DNA of 64,000 nt, taken from Syntrophaceae bacterium UBA2280. Its GTDB lineage: Bacteria; Desulfobacterota; Syntrophia; Syntrophales; Smithellaceae. The stretch lies in contig DDWS01000014.1 of the NCBI GenBank assembly GCA_002347685.1, positions 1 through 64,000 of the forward strand. The letters run 5' to 3'. The translations under genes and the position numbers were made by a program. Each line of letters begins with the position of its first letter. Position 1 is the stretch's first letter. Below the pieces are notes generated by a model, which saw only the letters and a program-made list of their open reading frames with translations, had not been told where the DNA came from and made no database searches. This document shows, piece after piece, positions 50,491 to 59,141 of the stretch.

Positions 50491-52056
50491 TCACGAAGCA
50501 TATCTGTTTGTGAAAGAGTCCAACAAAAGACCCGCAATACTGCGGTTTTCCTGACCGGAATATTTTTCACCCTTTAAATAGAGTGTCTGTACCTTGATTG
50601 TATTTAGCGCTTCGGCAGGCATTAGCAGCGGATTTTGATCCAGAACAACAAAATCCGCCCGCTTGCCGTTTGTCAGTGTTCCGCGACTTTTTTCATCAAA
50701 GGAGAGTTTAGCGCACACCGATGTATGCATGCGCAGCGCATCCAAGGCACAAACCGATTCATCCGGGTTGGGATGATTGCAGGCCGCGTGGATGCCGGCG
50801 ATGGGATCCGGTAAAGTGCAGGGAGCGTCAGAACCGCCGGCCACCGTCAGACCGCTTTCCAGCAGACTGCGCAGCGGAATCAGGTCCTTGATGCGATCGC
50901 CAAGAATCCGGCTCAGGTATTCTACCGGCTCCTGCCGCCAGTGTAGAAACGGCGCCTGAAGAGCAATGCACAGCTTGAGTTCCGACGCCCTCTGAATCGA
51001 TTCCGCATCCATTAAATCCGCATGGATCATGATGTGACGATGATCGTCGCGGGGAAAATCGTTCAGAGCGGCTTCATAAGCGGTCAAGGCCTGGCCTATT
51101 GCCGCATCACCGATAGCGTGCACAGCGATCTGCAAACCGGCGCGGTTTGCCTCACGGACAAAGTCATTCACTTCCGTCTGCGAATAAAAAAGAGTGCCTG
51201 AGTTTGCAGAATTATTCGAGTAAGGGTGCTTCAGCGCGGCATCTTCGGATCCGAAACATCCATCCAGCGCCGTGGCAAAGCATCCTCCGATACAGGACAG
51301 TTTGCGTTTCATGGCCTTTTTTACCATCATCGTCTGAAAAAATATTTGAAATTTCTGCGGCAGTCCCCGGTTTGCCAGACGCATGAAATCAACATCCATA
51401 TCCAGCGGAAAGCCTACGCCTTCGGCTGTATGAACCAGGGAAATGCCTCTTCGGGCAAGATAATCGCTGCCCGCGATCAGATTTTTAAAAAGCGTCGGCA
51501 GAGAAACCGACTGTGTAATCTGATTGACCGCCCGGTAAAATGCGTTGAGATAAAACCATCCCGATTCCTTGTCGAATCCAGGTTCCGAAAGAATCGACGC
51601 GGGCATTGTCTTTATCAGCGCGGTATTTCCAACCGCGGCATGGCCGTCATACTTCACAATCATCAGGGGCTGATCAGTCATTTTATCAAGATCATGCCTG
51701 TCGGGAAGCCTGCCTTCCTTTACCGTATGCGCGCAGCAGCCGAACCCCAAAACGACCCTGCCCTTTTTCTCATTGGCAATCCGGCGGAAAATCAGCTCTC
51801 GCAGTGCCTCAAAGTCCTGTACATCCCGGCAGTCGAGACCGGCGTTGAAATAGGCAAAGGACGCAAAATGCATATGGGTATCTCCGAAAGCCGGAACCAC
51901 GCATTGATGCTGTAAGTCGATGGATTCGGCCCGGGCAAATTCCCCCGGCAGCTGGCTTCCCGTGTAGACGATCTTTCCGTCATTTTCCACAAGGTATTGG
52001 AATACGCGGTTTTCATCCTCACAGGATATGAAATCGGCATTTTTAAAAACCCGCAT
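50491..52056 (-). CDS. YtcJ-like metal-dependent amidohydrolase
   Basis: A 521-residue amidohydrolase-3 family enzyme. The HxH metal motif appears in FGDTHMHFASFAYFN. Later landmarks are VHTAEGVGFPLD, IAVHAIGDAAIGQAL (metal-binding His), IMIHADLMDAESIQ and AGGSDAPCTLPDPIAGIHAA (catalytic Asp). The C-terminal end (SRGTLTNGKRADFVVLDQNP) is the usual composite beta-domain. Substrates in the family are amides or formamides and are hard to predict. A cysteine-rich stretch (LSCIGGCFATALDGCFG) in the middle is unusual. Confidence 0.85.
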   Translation of the reverse strand: MRVFKNADFISCEDENRVFQYLVENDGKIVYTGSQLPGEFARAESIDLQHQCVVPAFGDTHMHFASFAYFNAGLDCRDVQDFEALRELIFRRIANEKKGRVVLGFGCCAHTVKEGRLPDRHDLDKMTDQPLMIVKYDGHAAVGNTALIKTMPASILSEPGFDKESGWFYLNAFYRAVNQITQSVSLPTLFKNLIAGSDYLARRGISLVHTAEGVGFPLDMDVDFMRLANRGLPQKFQIFFQTMMVKKAMKRKLSCIGGCFATALDGCFGSEDAALKHPYSNNSANSGTLFYSQTEVNDFVREANRAGLQIAVHAIGDAAIGQALTAYEAALNDFPRDDHRHIMIHADLMDAESIQRASELKLCIALQAPFLHWRQEPVEYLSRILGDRIKDLIPLRSLLESGLTVAGGSDAPCTLPDPIAGIHAACNHPNPDESVCALDALRMHTSVCAKLSFDEKSRGTLTNGKRADFVVLDQNPLLMPAEALNTIKVQTLYLKGEKYSGQENRSIAGLLLDSFTNRYAS

Positions 52057-52088
52057 TTTTCAGCCTCTTTATTGATTTGAATACCTGT

Positions 52089-52244
52089 TTAACCGACGAC
52101 CCTGATCAAATCTTCCAGCGCCGTCCTGACGGATTCGGCCTGCGCGGCAGTCATCCCGGCAACCGTTGAACACTCCTCTGCCCAACCCGCACTGCCTTGC
52201 AACGAATGCCCGACTGCCAAAACGGCAGCGAGAACCTGATTCAT
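52089..52244 (-). CDS. Possible small protein upstream of the amidohydrolase
   Basis: A 51-residue open frame (MNQVLAAVLAVGHSLQ to MTAAQAESVRTALEDLIRVVG, quoted in part). Composition and helix pattern look protein-like, but the only ribosome binding site (GAGG) is too close to the ATG. It ends 32 bp before the amidohydrolase start on the same strand. Low confidence. Confidence 0.3.
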   Translation of the reverse strand: MNQVLAAVLAVGHSLQGSAGWAEECSTVAGMTAAQAESVRTALEDLIRVVG

Positions 52245-52367
52245 GACCTCGATCTATTTTTTGGATAGATCACCTGCCCAATCGGTATAGCGGGCAACAT
52301 GAACGCTTTACCTGAGGTCCGGCAATCTTTTCCCATCCAGCGAAACCCGCCCGAAGGCGTCATTTTG

Positions 52368-52481
52368 TCACGGCTTTCTTTTTGGCTGCTTATCAAATTT
52401 GTTTTGTGTTTTTTGTTTCTGTTTATCGGCATTCTGTTTCCTGCCCTTCTCTTTATCCTTCTTGCCGCCCTTGTCTCCCAT
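52368..52481 (-). CDS. Small Lys-rich protein (MGDKGGKKDKEKG type)
   Basis: A 37-residue frame beginning MGDKGGKKDKEKGRKQNADK and ending DKQPKRKP, with 16 Lys or Arg of the first 37 residues. The ATG is preceded by an excellent GAGGAGAG site at 7-8 bases. I recall similar very short, strongly basic MGDKG-type proteins annotated in other Desulfobacterota, which together with the ribosome binding site makes a real gene likely. Function unknown; nucleic acid or ribosome association would fit the charge. Confidence 0.65.
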   Translation of the reverse strand: MGDKGGKKDKEKGRKQNADKQKQKTQNKFDKQPKRKP

Positions 52482-52683
52482 AACATCTCTCCTCTCTATT
52501 GCCCCAAAGAATTTTTCACAGCGCACTTTCTTATCCACTCATAGAAAGCCGCTGCATGCTCAAGTCAAATCTGGCATGCTTTTCGAAGTGCGTCAATCGA
52601 CTTGTTTCACTCATAATATTTACTTTCTGATCTTAAACCATTGGAATACCCCAACCAGGATAAAACCTGCCGTGTGATCTAAA

Positions 52684-54027
52684 TTAACCATTCACCGAAG
52701 CGAGTTTTCTTTGCAACTGCCGAAGCGTGATCCCCAGAATCCGGGCGGCTTCGCGGCGGTTACCGCCGGTCGAATCCAAAACATACATGACATGCGCCAT
52801 ATCATTCTCCCTGAGTGTGCAAAGGCTTCGTCTCGCAAGCGACGACGGACCTTCAGGCGCGGCATTTCCGCCCAGATGCGCAGGCAGAATGACCGGCCCG
52901 GAAGCAAGGATCACGGCATTGTCGATCATCTGTGAGAGTTCGCGGATGTTGCCCGGATAATCCTGATGCATCAGCAGTTGCATGGCTTCCGGACTGAAGC
53001 CGGCGAGTTCCTTTCGATGGCGTTCGCAGGCTTTCTTCAGAAAATGGGCGGCCAGAAGCGCGATGTCTCCCCTTCTTTCGCGAAGGGGCGGCAGACAGAT
53101 GTAAGCAGACTTGAGCCGGTACATCAGATCAATACGAAATTTTCCTTCCTGACATGCGCGGTCAAGATCCGTGTTGGTTGCCGAAACGAACCGGACATCC
53201 ACATGAACCGGCCGGCTTGCGCCCAGCGGCGTGAAGGTTTTCTCCTCCAGCACACGCAGAAGCTTGGATTGCAGGCCTTGGGGTAACTCGCCGATTTCAT
53301 CCAAAAACAGCGTACCGCCGTCGGCCTGTTCAAATAATCCCTTATGAGGACTCTCAGCGCCGGTAAAAGCGCCTTTGCCGTGACCGAAAAACTGGCTTTC
53401 AAACATCGTGGAAGGAATCGCCGAAACATTGACCGCCACGAAAGGACCGGCAGGCGAAGGACCTGCCCGGTGAATGCCGCACGCCATCAGTTCCTTCCCC
53501 GTGCCCGACTCGCCGGTGATCAAGACCGGATTACCGCTGCGCGCCATGACCTGAGCATAGGACAGAAGCGCCTTCATCTGTTTGTCCTCAGTAATCGTAT
53601 CGGCAAAATCCGAGGGAATATCCGCCCCTTCGCAACCCGCATGAATAGACAAACCGGCCAGCAGCCCTTTCCTTTCGTAAGCTCTCTCAATGGATAAAAC
53701 AAGCAGTTCGTTGTTCACGGGTTTGACCAGATAATCATAGGCGCCCTGACGCATCGCCCGCACAGTCGTCGGAATGTCGTCCACTGCCGTCAAAATGATA
53801 AATTCCGTCTGTGGGCAAAAAGGTTTGGTTGATTCCAATACCTGCATTCCGTCTACTTCCGGCATAAGCAGATCCAACAGCACAATGTCGAAATTCTCGC
53901 GGCGGATGCGCTGGACCGCCTCTTTTCCACTGTCGCAAATCTCCACATTTTTCATACCGCGCCATTTGAGAAGCCGCCGCACCGAAGTAAGAGAAACCTC
54001 CTCATCGTCGACAATCAGAATTTTCAT
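52684..54027 (-). CDS. NtrC-family sigma-54-dependent response regulator
   Basis: A 447-residue activator. Receiver (1-120): ILIVDDEEVSLTSV with phospho-acceptor Asp in VLLDLLMPEVDG. AAA+ domain (about 145-380): GESGTGKELMA (Walker A), GKGAFTGAESPHKG (sigma-54 contact loop), GGTLFLDEIGELP (Walker B). The C-terminal Fis helix-turn-helix is GGNRREAARILGITLRQLQR. It activates sigma-54 promoters when phosphorylated. Its ATG overlaps the stop of the upstream kinase gene by 4 bp, so that kinase is the likely partner. Confidence 0.92.
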   Translation of the reverse strand: MKILIVDDEEVSLTSVRRLLKWRGMKNVEICDSGKEAVQRIRRENFDIVLLDLLMPEVDGMQVLESTKPFCPQTEFIILTAVDDIPTTVRAMRQGAYDYLVKPVNNELLVLSIERAYERKGLLAGLSIHAGCEGADIPSDFADTITEDKQMKALLSYAQVMARSGNPVLITGESGTGKELMACGIHRAGPSPAGPFVAVNVSAIPSTMFESQFFGHGKGAFTGAESPHKGLFEQADGGTLFLDEIGELPQGLQSKLLRVLEEKTFTPLGASRPVHVDVRFVSATNTDLDRACQEGKFRIDLMYRLKSAYICLPPLRERRGDIALLAAHFLKKACERHRKELAGFSPEAMQLLMHQDYPGNIRELSQMIDNAVILASGPVILPAHLGGNAAPEGPSSLARRSLCTLRENDMAHVMYVLDSTGGNRREAARILGITLRQLQRKLASVNG

Positions 54028-56258
54028 AGCTGCTGCCTCCCCAGTTCATGAATGATGGTCTGCAACTGATCAATGGAAAATGGCTTATGCAGTATATAAT
54101 CTGGAGTCGCAAACACGCCAGCCGGTTTCTGAAGCGCGCTCTTATCGGTACAGTAAAGAATGACCGGCAGCAGCGGGCAGGCCGCCCGGATTTTTTCCAG
54201 CAGTTTCCACCCGTCAAATCCCTTGAGCCGTATTTCTCCGACCACCATATCCACCTCCGGATTCTCCGCCAGGAAATTAATAATATCTTCAACTTTGTCT
54301 GTGACTTCGGAGCGCCAGATGACGGCATCCACAAAATTCGCCTTGAGCTCTTTGAGATATTTGACATTATGGTCTACGCACAGGATGGCCGGGAAAAGAC
54401 GGATATCCGTCTGGCCGTCGACGGGCAGATAGATGGAAAACCGGCTGCCTTTGCCCGGACGCGACATCACGCCGATAAGGCCATGATGTTCCTTAATCAG
54501 ACCGTAGGAGATGGAAAGCCCCAGACCCGTTCCGTCGCAATCTCTGCGTGTGGTGAAGAACGGATCAAATACGTGCTCCAGCGTTTCACGGTCAATGCCC
54601 TTACCATTATCCTCAATATCGACCACGACCGCCTTTAATCGTTCGATATGGCGGCAGCGGATCCGAATCGATCCTTTCTGTCCCGAGGGAATCGATTGAT
54701 GGGCGTTAATGAGCAGGTTGGCGATCACCTGTTCAATTTTCTGAAAATGTCCGCGCACGGGCACGAGAGGCTCCTTGATCTCCTGAACAATGTTGGAAAC
54801 CGTCCTTCTCACCTGTGCACCAACGATGACCAGGGCGCCGGCAATCACTTCGTGCAGAAGCACGGGTTTTTTCTGTGTCGTCTCATCGGAGCGGGAAAAT
54901 TCCTTCAGCGACGTAACCACCCGGCTGATCCGGTTGGCCCCGATTTTAAACGCCTGAATAATCTCCCGCATGCTCCGGCTGACCTCTTCATAGGACAAAC
55001 CGCGGTTTTCCCACTCGGGATAATGAGGGCCGCTGCGTGACAGAATCGTTTCCACGGTATTCCAGATTTCTTCGAGCACCGGTACATTATAGGCAATGAA
55101 GCTCACGGGATTGTTAATCTCATGCGCCACACCTGCAACCACCTCGCCCAGCGCGGTGAGTTTGTGCGTTTGAATCATCTGCTGGAGCCGGAGCTCTCCT
55201 TCCTGACGTATTCTTTTATCCTCCGTCACATCCTGCCATGCGCCGACAATATAGCTGGTTTTGCCGGACGGTAACGAAACCAGTCGCCAATAATCTGAAA
55301 ACCAGCGGTAGGAATCGTCCATCACGCGGAAGCGGTAGCTGTATCGGTGGGTGTCGCGGGAGTGCTCGCTTTGAAGTTCGGAAATGATGCGGGGCCGGTC
55401 ATCCGGATGAATATGATCCGCCCAGAAATTCTCGTCCTCAATGAAGCATTGAGGCGGATACCCGGTAATTTCTTCGATGGTGCTGCTTACAAATGTGATG
55501 CCGGCATTTCCGTCTGTTTTTCTTGTATAAGAAATGATCGGCAAAGACTCCAGAAGTAAAGACAAATGGTCGGTGGTCTGCTTGAGCGCCTTTTGCGTTT
55601 CATGACGCTCCATCAGTTCGGTCAGGAGTGCTTCATTGGCGCGGGCCAGTTCCGCTGTACGCAATTGCACCCGCTTTTCGAGCTCCTCGTGAGCCGCAAG
55701 CAATGCTGCCTCCGCCTTTTTACGATGGGTGATATCCTCCAGGGTTTCCACCGCTCCGACCAGGTCGCCCTGCGCATTGCGGATGATCGCCGCCGTAAAA
55801 CGCAGCCATTTCCCCTGATCGCCAAGCTCGGGAAAAAAATCAGTGGCCTCATAGGCTTCATCGAGGAGACGCGATTTGGTGTATTTTCCCGTGTACCATT
55901 TGGGGATATGTTCAATGGCGGAATCGACGAGGAGATCCGCCATGCAGGGACGTTTCTTTGCGTAGAAGGCCCGCCACTGCTGGGACGTTCCGATCACGTC
56001 TCCGGCCTGAATATCGGTGAGTTCTTCCAGAGCCTTATTCCAGTAGATAATCCGGTGATCCTTGCCGATGACAAACGCCGGGATGGGTGAACCGCCAATC
56101 ACGCTACGCAAGCGCTGCTCGCTCTCCTTGAGGTCTGCTTCAACACGCTTTCTTCTGGTTTCCGATTGTTTGAGCTCTTTGAGCTTACGCCGCAACTGCT
56201 GGATTTCGGAAGCGGGATCATGGTCGTCATTTGGCCTGTTCTTCATGGTTCTACCCAT
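54024..56258 (-). CDS. PAS-PAS histidine kinase with degenerate C-terminal receiver
   Basis: A 744-residue cytosolic kinase. After an N-terminal coiled coil comes PAS 1 (about 45-180, closely similar to the PAS of the kinase-like protein at 37382), a second coiled coil and PAS 2 with PAC (about 235-360). HisKA has the phosphoacceptor His in GEVVAGVAHEINNPVSF, and the ATPase has NLLINAHQS, EDNGKGID and GTGLGLSISYG. The C-terminal ~115 residues have receiver shape, but the acceptor Asp is Glu675 (VVGEIRLKGFDG) and the acid pocket is VDHN. The kinase core looks active; the receiver should be non-phosphorylatable. It is translationally coupled to the NtrC-type regulator. Confidence 0.88.
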   Translation of the reverse strand: MGRTMKNRPNDDHDPASEIQQLRRKLKELKQSETRRKRVEADLKESEQRLRSVIGGSPIPAFVIGKDHRIIYWNKALEELTDIQAGDVIGTSQQWRAFYAKKRPCMADLLVDSAIEHIPKWYTGKYTKSRLLDEAYEATDFFPELGDQGKWLRFTAAIIRNAQGDLVGAVETLEDITHRKKAEAALLAAHEELEKRVQLRTAELARANEALLTELMERHETQKALKQTTDHLSLLLESLPIISYTRKTDGNAGITFVSSTIEEITGYPPQCFIEDENFWADHIHPDDRPRIISELQSEHSRDTHRYSYRFRVMDDSYRWFSDYWRLVSLPSGKTSYIVGAWQDVTEDKRIRQEGELRLQQMIQTHKLTALGEVVAGVAHEINNPVSFIAYNVPVLEEIWNTVETILSRSGPHYPEWENRGLSYEEVSRSMREIIQAFKIGANRISRVVTSLKEFSRSDETTQKKPVLLHEVIAGALVIVGAQVRRTVSNIVQEIKEPLVPVRGHFQKIEQVIANLLINAHQSIPSGQKGSIRIRCRHIERLKAVVVDIEDNGKGIDRETLEHVFDPFFTTRRDCDGTGLGLSISYGLIKEHHGLIGVMSRPGKGSRFSIYLPVDGQTDIRLFPAILCVDHNVKYLKELKANFVDAVIWRSEVTDKVEDIINFLAENPEVDMVVGEIRLKGFDGWKLLEKIRAACPLLPVILYCTDKSALQKPAGVFATPDYILHKPFSIDQLQTIIHELGRQQL

Positions 56259-56523
56259 TACCCGAGGCTGAGAGTTAACATGAATCTACTGGCTGAAAAA
56301 CATCCGGTACGTTCGCGGCGAAGATGCTGTGAGAAATTTCTCTATGGTAAACGATTATATTGGCTTTGCCCGAGAAGTCAAACATTTCTTTCCTCCCGCG
56401 AGCACAGCATCATATTTCAAGGTGGAAAAAGGGACCATTCACAAAGAACCCAACGGTCATCATTCACACGGACTGCATCATCGCTTCATCTTGCCCTGAA
56501 GCGGGAAACTCTCACCTTTGTTC
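56259..56523. other. Divergent intergenic region
   Basis: About 265 bp between the kinase start on the minus strand and the promoter of the acyl-CoA synthetase. No gene or RNA is recognised. Confidence 0.35.
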
Positions 56524-56553
56524 TTGACAGCCCCCGCCCGCTTACTTTATACA
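56524..56553 (+). promoter_or_regulatory. Promoter of the ADP-forming acyl-CoA synthetase
   Basis: TTGACA (56524-56529), 18-bp C-rich spacer, TATACA (56548-56553). The start codon follows about 31 bp later, behind AAGGAG. Confidence 0.7.
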
Positions 56554-56584
56554 CTCGGCAGTCGACTCAAGGAGCAATCGGATC

Positions 56585-58672
56585 ATGGATAAATTCTTTT
56601 CCCCCCGCAGTATCGTAGTCTTTGGCGCTTCCGCCACAAAAATGAATCTGGGACAAATCGTTTTACTCAACAACAAGCAGATCGGTTATGAAGGGAATCT
56701 CTATGGCGTCGGTTCTCAGGAAGGAGACGTAGACGGCATTCACATCTATAAATACGTAGCAGACCTCCCGGAAGTGCCGGATGTGGCGATTTTTCTGACT
56801 CCCGCCAAAACCGTGCCCGGCCTGATGGAAAAATGCGGACGAAAAGGCATCACCCATGTCGTCATCGAATCAGGTGGTTTCAGTGAATATTCACACGGAG
56901 ATCACACACTGGAAGAAGAGGTGCTGGCCGTCGCAAGTAAGTATCACATGAAGGTTATCGGTCCCAACTGTGTGGGCACAGTCAACTTCGATCTCAAAAT
57001 GATGATGCCTTTCGCCTTTTTTAAGAATGTGCCTGCCGGGGGCAGGCTGGGGCTTATTTCCCAAAGTGGCGGCGTGGGCGGATCCTATCTTGGCGCCGTA
57101 GCGGGTTACGGAATCAAACCAGGAAAATTCGCCGCCACCGGCAACAAGCTTCAGCTCGATGAAGCCGACTTTCTGGATTATTTCATCAACGACACGAAAA
57201 CGGATATCATTGCCCTGTATCTGGAAGGATTTAAGCGCGGACGGACCTTCTTCGAGCTGGCCCGCGCCTGTGAAAAACCGGTCATCGTTCACAAGTCAAA
57301 CCGTTCACCGCAAAGCGCCAAAATCGCGCAGTCCCACACGACGGCCCTTTCCAGTGACGACGCCGTTGTTGACGGCGCGTTTCGCCAGGCCGCAATCATT
57401 CGCGTGGAGGATGAGATGAGTTTCATCAACGCTATCCAGGTTGTGCGCATGCCGCTGATGAAAGGACGGCGCGTGGCTGTTTTGTCCCGCTCCGGCGGGC
57501 ATGCCGTGCTTTCAGCGGACGCATGCGCAAAATTCGGTTTTGAGATGGTACCCTTCCCCCCCCATTTCATCGAAAAGCTGAAAACCATTTATCATACGCG
57601 AGTGATCGCGCACCAGAATCCTCTCGACCTGGGAGAAATCTTTGATTACACGATTTTCACGAATATTCTTGAAGAAGCCCTTAAACTGGACACCTACGAC
57701 GGCGTTTTATTCAACCATCTTTACTCATCCTCTTTCGAAGACAAGATGTCCCGGACATTTCTCGTCGGCGTGGAAAAACTGGTCGCGAAATACTCGAAAC
57801 CGGTTTTCCTGACGATGATCTCCGACCGGGAAGAAATTCTCAACGTTCAGATGAACCAGTCCTTCCCGGTTTTCACTTCTCCCCTGGAATCCGCCACGGC
57901 CATGCATGTATCCCTGACCTACTATGAACAAAAGAAGGCGCGCGACCATCGCGGCAAAGAACCGTTTTATGACATCGATACGCAGGCCATCGAAGTCATC
58001 CGCGAACGCTCCTGCCAGGCAAAGAGAATCCCTCTCACCGATGAAGCCCTGGCAATTTGCCATGCGGCCGGTTTACAACCCGTGAAGTCACTGGTCATCC
58101 GCAACGAATCGGAAATCAAGCGGATCCCCCTGCACTACCCGCTGGCCGTCAAACTCATTTCCAGGGACGCATCGCACAAATCCGATGTCGGCGGCGTGGC
58201 TGTAAACATCCGCAACCGCGCTCACCTGATTGAAGCCATCTGCGAAATGAAAAACAAGATTCACGAAATGAAGCATCCGCCGGTTATTGATGGTTTTCTG
58301 ATTCAGGAAATGGCGCCTTCCGGAATAGAGTGCTTCATCGGCGGCCGGCGTGATCCCGTTTTCGGCCCCATGATTGTGGTCGGCCTGGGGGGGATATTCA
58401 TTGAAATATTTAAAGATACATCCATTCGACTGGCGCCCGTCACAAAAAACGAAGCGGCAACCATGCTTCAGGAATTGAAGGCTTATCCTCTGCTTGCCGG
58501 CGCAAGAGGCAAAAGCCACGCCGACCGCAAAGCCCTGACAGACGCCATTTGCCGGGTCTCCACGCTGCTTTCAACCTGTCCGGACATTCAGGAAATCGAC
58601 TTAAATCCGGTGATCGTTCATCCCGAAGGACACGGCGTCTCCCTTGTGGACGCGCGCGTATTTTTCAAATAG
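56585..58672 (+). CDS. ADP-forming acyl-CoA synthetase (acetate-CoA ligase type)
   Basis: A 695-residue fused alpha-beta enzyme of the NDP-forming acyl-CoA synthetase family, which makes ATP from acyl-CoA, ADP and phosphate or runs in reverse. The CoA-binding domain starts SIVVFGASATKMNLGQIVL. The ligase domains follow, with RLGLISQSGGVGGSYLGAVA and the expected phospho-His in KIAQSHTTALSSDDAV. The C-terminal ATP-grasp domain has AVKLISRDASHKSDVGGVAV, QEMAPSGIECFIGGRRDPVF and DLNPVIVHPEG. In a syntroph such an enzyme can conserve energy at the acyl-CoA to acid step. Acyl specificity is unknown. Confidence 0.9.
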   Translation: MDKFFSPRSIVVFGASATKMNLGQIVLLNNKQIGYEGNLYGVGSQEGDVDGIHIYKYVADLPEVPDVAIFLTPAKTVPGLMEKCGRKGITHVVIESGGFSEYSHGDHTLEEEVLAVASKYHMKVIGPNCVGTVNFDLKMMMPFAFFKNVPAGGRLGLISQSGGVGGSYLGAVAGYGIKPGKFAATGNKLQLDEADFLDYFINDTKTDIIALYLEGFKRGRTFFELARACEKPVIVHKSNRSPQSAKIAQSHTTALSSDDAVVDGAFRQAAIIRVEDEMSFINAIQVVRMPLMKGRRVAVLSRSGGHAVLSADACAKFGFEMVPFPPHFIEKLKTIYHTRVIAHQNPLDLGEIFDYTIFTNILEEALKLDTYDGVLFNHLYSSSFEDKMSRTFLVGVEKLVAKYSKPVFLTMISDREEILNVQMNQSFPVFTSPLESATAMHVSLTYYEQKKARDHRGKEPFYDIDTQAIEVIRERSCQAKRIPLTDEALAICHAAGLQPVKSLVIRNESEIKRIPLHYPLAVKLISRDASHKSDVGGVAVNIRNRAHLIEAICEMKNKIHEMKHPPVIDGFLIQEMAPSGIECFIGGRRDPVFGPMIVVGLGGIFIEIFKDTSIRLAPVTKNEAATMLQELKAYPLLAGARGKSHADRKALTDAICRVSTLLSTCPDIQEIDLNPVIVHPEGHGVSLVDARVFFK

Positions 58673-58735
58673 CATATCGAAATGGTTGTCTGATTCAGGC
58701 AGTCCAGGCGCTAAGCAAAGAAGGAAATCCACGCC

Positions 58736-59131
58736 TTACTCGATCAGACCCAAATTGCGGATACAACCCAGCAGCTTTCCTTTATCGATCGGCTTGATCA
58801 GGTAGTAGTCACAAAGCGATTTAAATGCCCGGACAACATTCCTGGGATCTTCCAGCGCCGTGGTCATAATAATTTTCACCCCGTGGTCTGGAGAAATCCC
58901 CTGGGTTTCCTCCATTTCACGAATGGTCTTCACAACGGCCTGACCGTCCATCTCCGGCATCATAATATCCAGGCAGATCAAATCATACGCTGCGTCGGCC
59001 AACCCGGCTTTCAGATAGCTCTCCACCGCTTGCTTGCCGTTGACGGCAAAATCACAGGTACCGTAGGGGGAAAGAAACTGTTCCAGAAGAAAACGGCTGG
59101 TCTGATCATCCTCAACGATTAATATTCTCAT
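58736..59131 (-). CDS. Stand-alone receiver domain (CheY-like)
   Basis: A 131-residue single receiver: ILIVEDDQTSRFLLEQF, phospho-acceptor Asp in LICLDIMMPEMDG, Thr in IIMTTALEDP and Lys in YYLIKPIDKG. All phosphotransfer residues are present. No output domain. GTAGGAG precedes the ATG. It begins 11 bp after the hybrid kinase gene, so it is a likely final or alternative acceptor of the Hpt domain of that kinase. Confidence 0.9.
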   Translation of the reverse strand: MRILIVEDDQTSRFLLEQFLSPYGTCDFAVNGKQAVESYLKAGLADAAYDLICLDIMMPEMDGQAVVKTIREMEETQGISPDHGVKIIMTTALEDPRNVVRAFKSLCDYYLIKPIDKGKLLGCIRNLGLIE

Positions 59132-59141
59132 GCAATATCTC

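Noticed and set aside
52299..52544. A plus-strand hydrophobic 81-codon frame
   Set aside because: It is the antisense of the Lys-rich small gene at 52368-52481; its hydrophobic run comes from reading AAA/AAG codons as TTT/CTT.
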